Origin: Terrimonas sp964445775
Lineage (GTDB): Bacteria > Bacteroidota > Bacteroidia > Chitinophagales > Chitinophagaceae
NCBI GenBank assembly: GCA_964445775.1
Contig: CAYUMH010000003.1
Span: 1 to 64,000 of the forward strand
Reading direction: 5' to 3'
DNA: 64,000 bases
The first letter of the stretch is position 1. Each line of letters starts with the position of its first letter. Below, in pieces: positions 63,244-64,000 of the stretch. The notes under the pieces are model-generated. The model did no database searches. It had not been told where the DNA came from and saw only the letters and a list, made by a program, of their open reading frames with translations. Position numbers and translations under genes: made by a program.

Positions 63244-63332
63244 GTATTTTATAATACACCTGTTAAATAACATTAAAACGGATTATTATCATCAATTATG
63301 CCAGGGATACCCGGTGTGCGTTTGGCAATAGT

Positions 63333-63340
63333 TATCTTTG
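63333..63340 (+). promoter_or_regulatory. -7 box of the metallo-beta-lactamase-fold gene
   Basis: TATCTTTG (consensus TAnnTTTG) ends 4 nt before the ATG at 63345; transcript start is expected at about the A of the ATG. Confidence 0.6.
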
Positions 63341-63344
63341 CAGT

Positions 63345-64000
63345 ATGCAAATCATTCCTTTATCAGAAGGCAGCTTTACCATAGATGCCACTAAAAAATT
63401 TATACCCTTTGATGCGGATTCCGATAACCTGCAGGAAAGGGCCACCGGCAGTTTGCTGGTAGAAGTACAGCCCTTTGTGGTTAAAACCAGTAGAGATATT
63501 ATAGTATTGGATACTGGTCTTGGTTTTTTGAACAGCGATGGAAAAATGCAGCTTCATGCTAACCTGGAAGCTAATGGAATTTCACACAATGATGTTACTA
63601 AAGTACTGATGAGCCATTTGCATAAGGATCATGCCAGTGGTATTAGTTTACCGGATAACCGGGAACAACTTAGTTTTCCCAATGCAACTTACTATGTACA
63701 GGAAAGGGAGATGGAATATGCATTGGAGAATGACGGCAAATCCTATATCAGTGAGGATTTTAAACTTTTGACTAATATCAAAAACATAGTCTGGCTAAAA
63801 TTTGACAGCGGTACCATTGATGACTATATTCGCTACGAAGTAACAGGGGCGCATTCACCGTTTCACCAGGTATTTTGGATAACTGAAAACGACCAAACCA
63901 TATTCTTTGGCGCCGATGACGCCCCCCAGCTCCACCAAATGAAACACAAATTTGTGGCTAAGTATGATTACGATGGTAAGAAGGCCATGGAATTAAGAAA
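63345..64000 (+). CDS. Metallo-beta-lactamase-fold hydrolase, 3' end cut by window
   Basis: Partial gene, 218 codons to the window end with no stop codon. It begins MQIIPLSEGSFTIDA and has VLMSHLHKDHASGI, the zinc motif HxHxDH (His91, His93, Asp95, His96), then TGAHSPFHQVF, which may hold the third His ligand, and FFGADDAPQLHQMKH with the bridging Asp. No signal peptide is visible, so it is cytoplasmic. Substrate cannot be told; the family covers lactonases, glyoxalases and nucleases. A -7 box sits just upstream of the ATG. Confidence 0.88.
   Translation, partial: MQIIPLSEGSFTIDATKKFIPFDADSDNLQERATGSLLVEVQPFVVKTSRDIIVLDTGLGFLNSDGKMQLHANLEANGISHNDVTKVLMSHLHKDHASGISLPDNREQLSFPNATYYVQEREMEYALENDGKSYISEDFKLLTNIKNIVWLKFDSGTIDDYIRYEVTGAHSPFHQVFWITENDQTIFFGADDAPQLHQMKHKFVAKYDYDGKKAMELR

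Noticed and set aside
1..64000. CRISPR arrays, tRNA/rRNA genes, insertion sequences, prophage, toxin-antitoxin or defence islands
   Set aside because: No regular direct-repeat array, transposase, integrase or known defence domain was seen on reading the sequence. A covariance-model scan could still reveal a tRNA or small RNA.

Overview
The window is chromosomal DNA from a member of the Bacteroidota, most likely family Chitinophagaceae. The phylum call rests on two SusC/SusD pairs, a GldC gliding/type IX secretion protein, a secreted protein with a C-terminal type IX sorting domain, several families largely confined to the phylum (DUF4290, DUF4292, DUF6089-like, DUF3109), and many promoters with the phylum-specific TAnnTTTG -7 box. 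The family call is inference from overall protein character. I found no rRNA, tRNA, CRISPR array, insertion sequence or phage gene.

Layout. 0-6.4 kb: a glycoside hydrolase cluster on the + strand (GH3 cut by the window edge, a YihX-like HAD phosphatase, GH30, GH3), probably for beta-glucan breakdown. 6.4-16.2 kb: housekeeping genes (hflX, a TlpA-like thioredoxin lipoprotein, gatB, an lpxA-ABC ATPase pair), an AraC regulator and a few secreted proteins of unknown role. 16.2-17.8 kb: an AT-rich TPR gene flanked by inverted copies of a short dispersed repeat. 17.8-22.7 kb: a minus-strand envelope/NAD cluster (alpha/beta hydrolase, CBS protein, POTRA outer-membrane protein, nadK, DUF6089-like barrel). 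23.1-25.8 kb: cvpA, yqeY, gldC and a glycosyltransferase. 26-28.1 kb: a type IX-secreted protein and a DUF4290 protein. 28.2-33.8 kb: an efflux adaptor and TolC without a pump, a trans-sulfuration enzyme and an amino-acid permease. 33.9-36.7 kb: dut, a DUF4292 lipoprotein and an EnvC-like factor. 36.9-38.3 kb: a Cys-rich MarR regulator and ferritin.

38.5-50.1 kb: two consecutive SusC/SusD transport pairs, each closed by a strong terminator, then a secreted M1 aminopeptidase. 50.3-59.1 kb: a MerR regulator, a YcxB-like membrane protein, a polysaccharide deacetylase, lutB with a DUF3109 gene, two small lipoproteins with a 27-residue membrane ORF between them, and a TPR histidine kinase/NarL-type regulator pair. 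59.4-62.4 kb: the ribosomal operon rplM-rpsI-rpsB-tsf behind a structured leader. 62.8-64 kb: a small secreted protein and the 5' part of a metallo-beta-lactamase-fold hydrolase.

Most of the window is ordinary core genome, and no obvious new defence or biosynthetic system is present. The items most worth following are the structured rplM leader, start codons sitting 4-12 nt behind a -7 box (likely leaderless mRNAs), the repeat-flanked TPR gene, a palindrome between divergent promoters with no gene on one side, Cys-rich AraC and MarR regulators, and the 27-residue membrane ORF.
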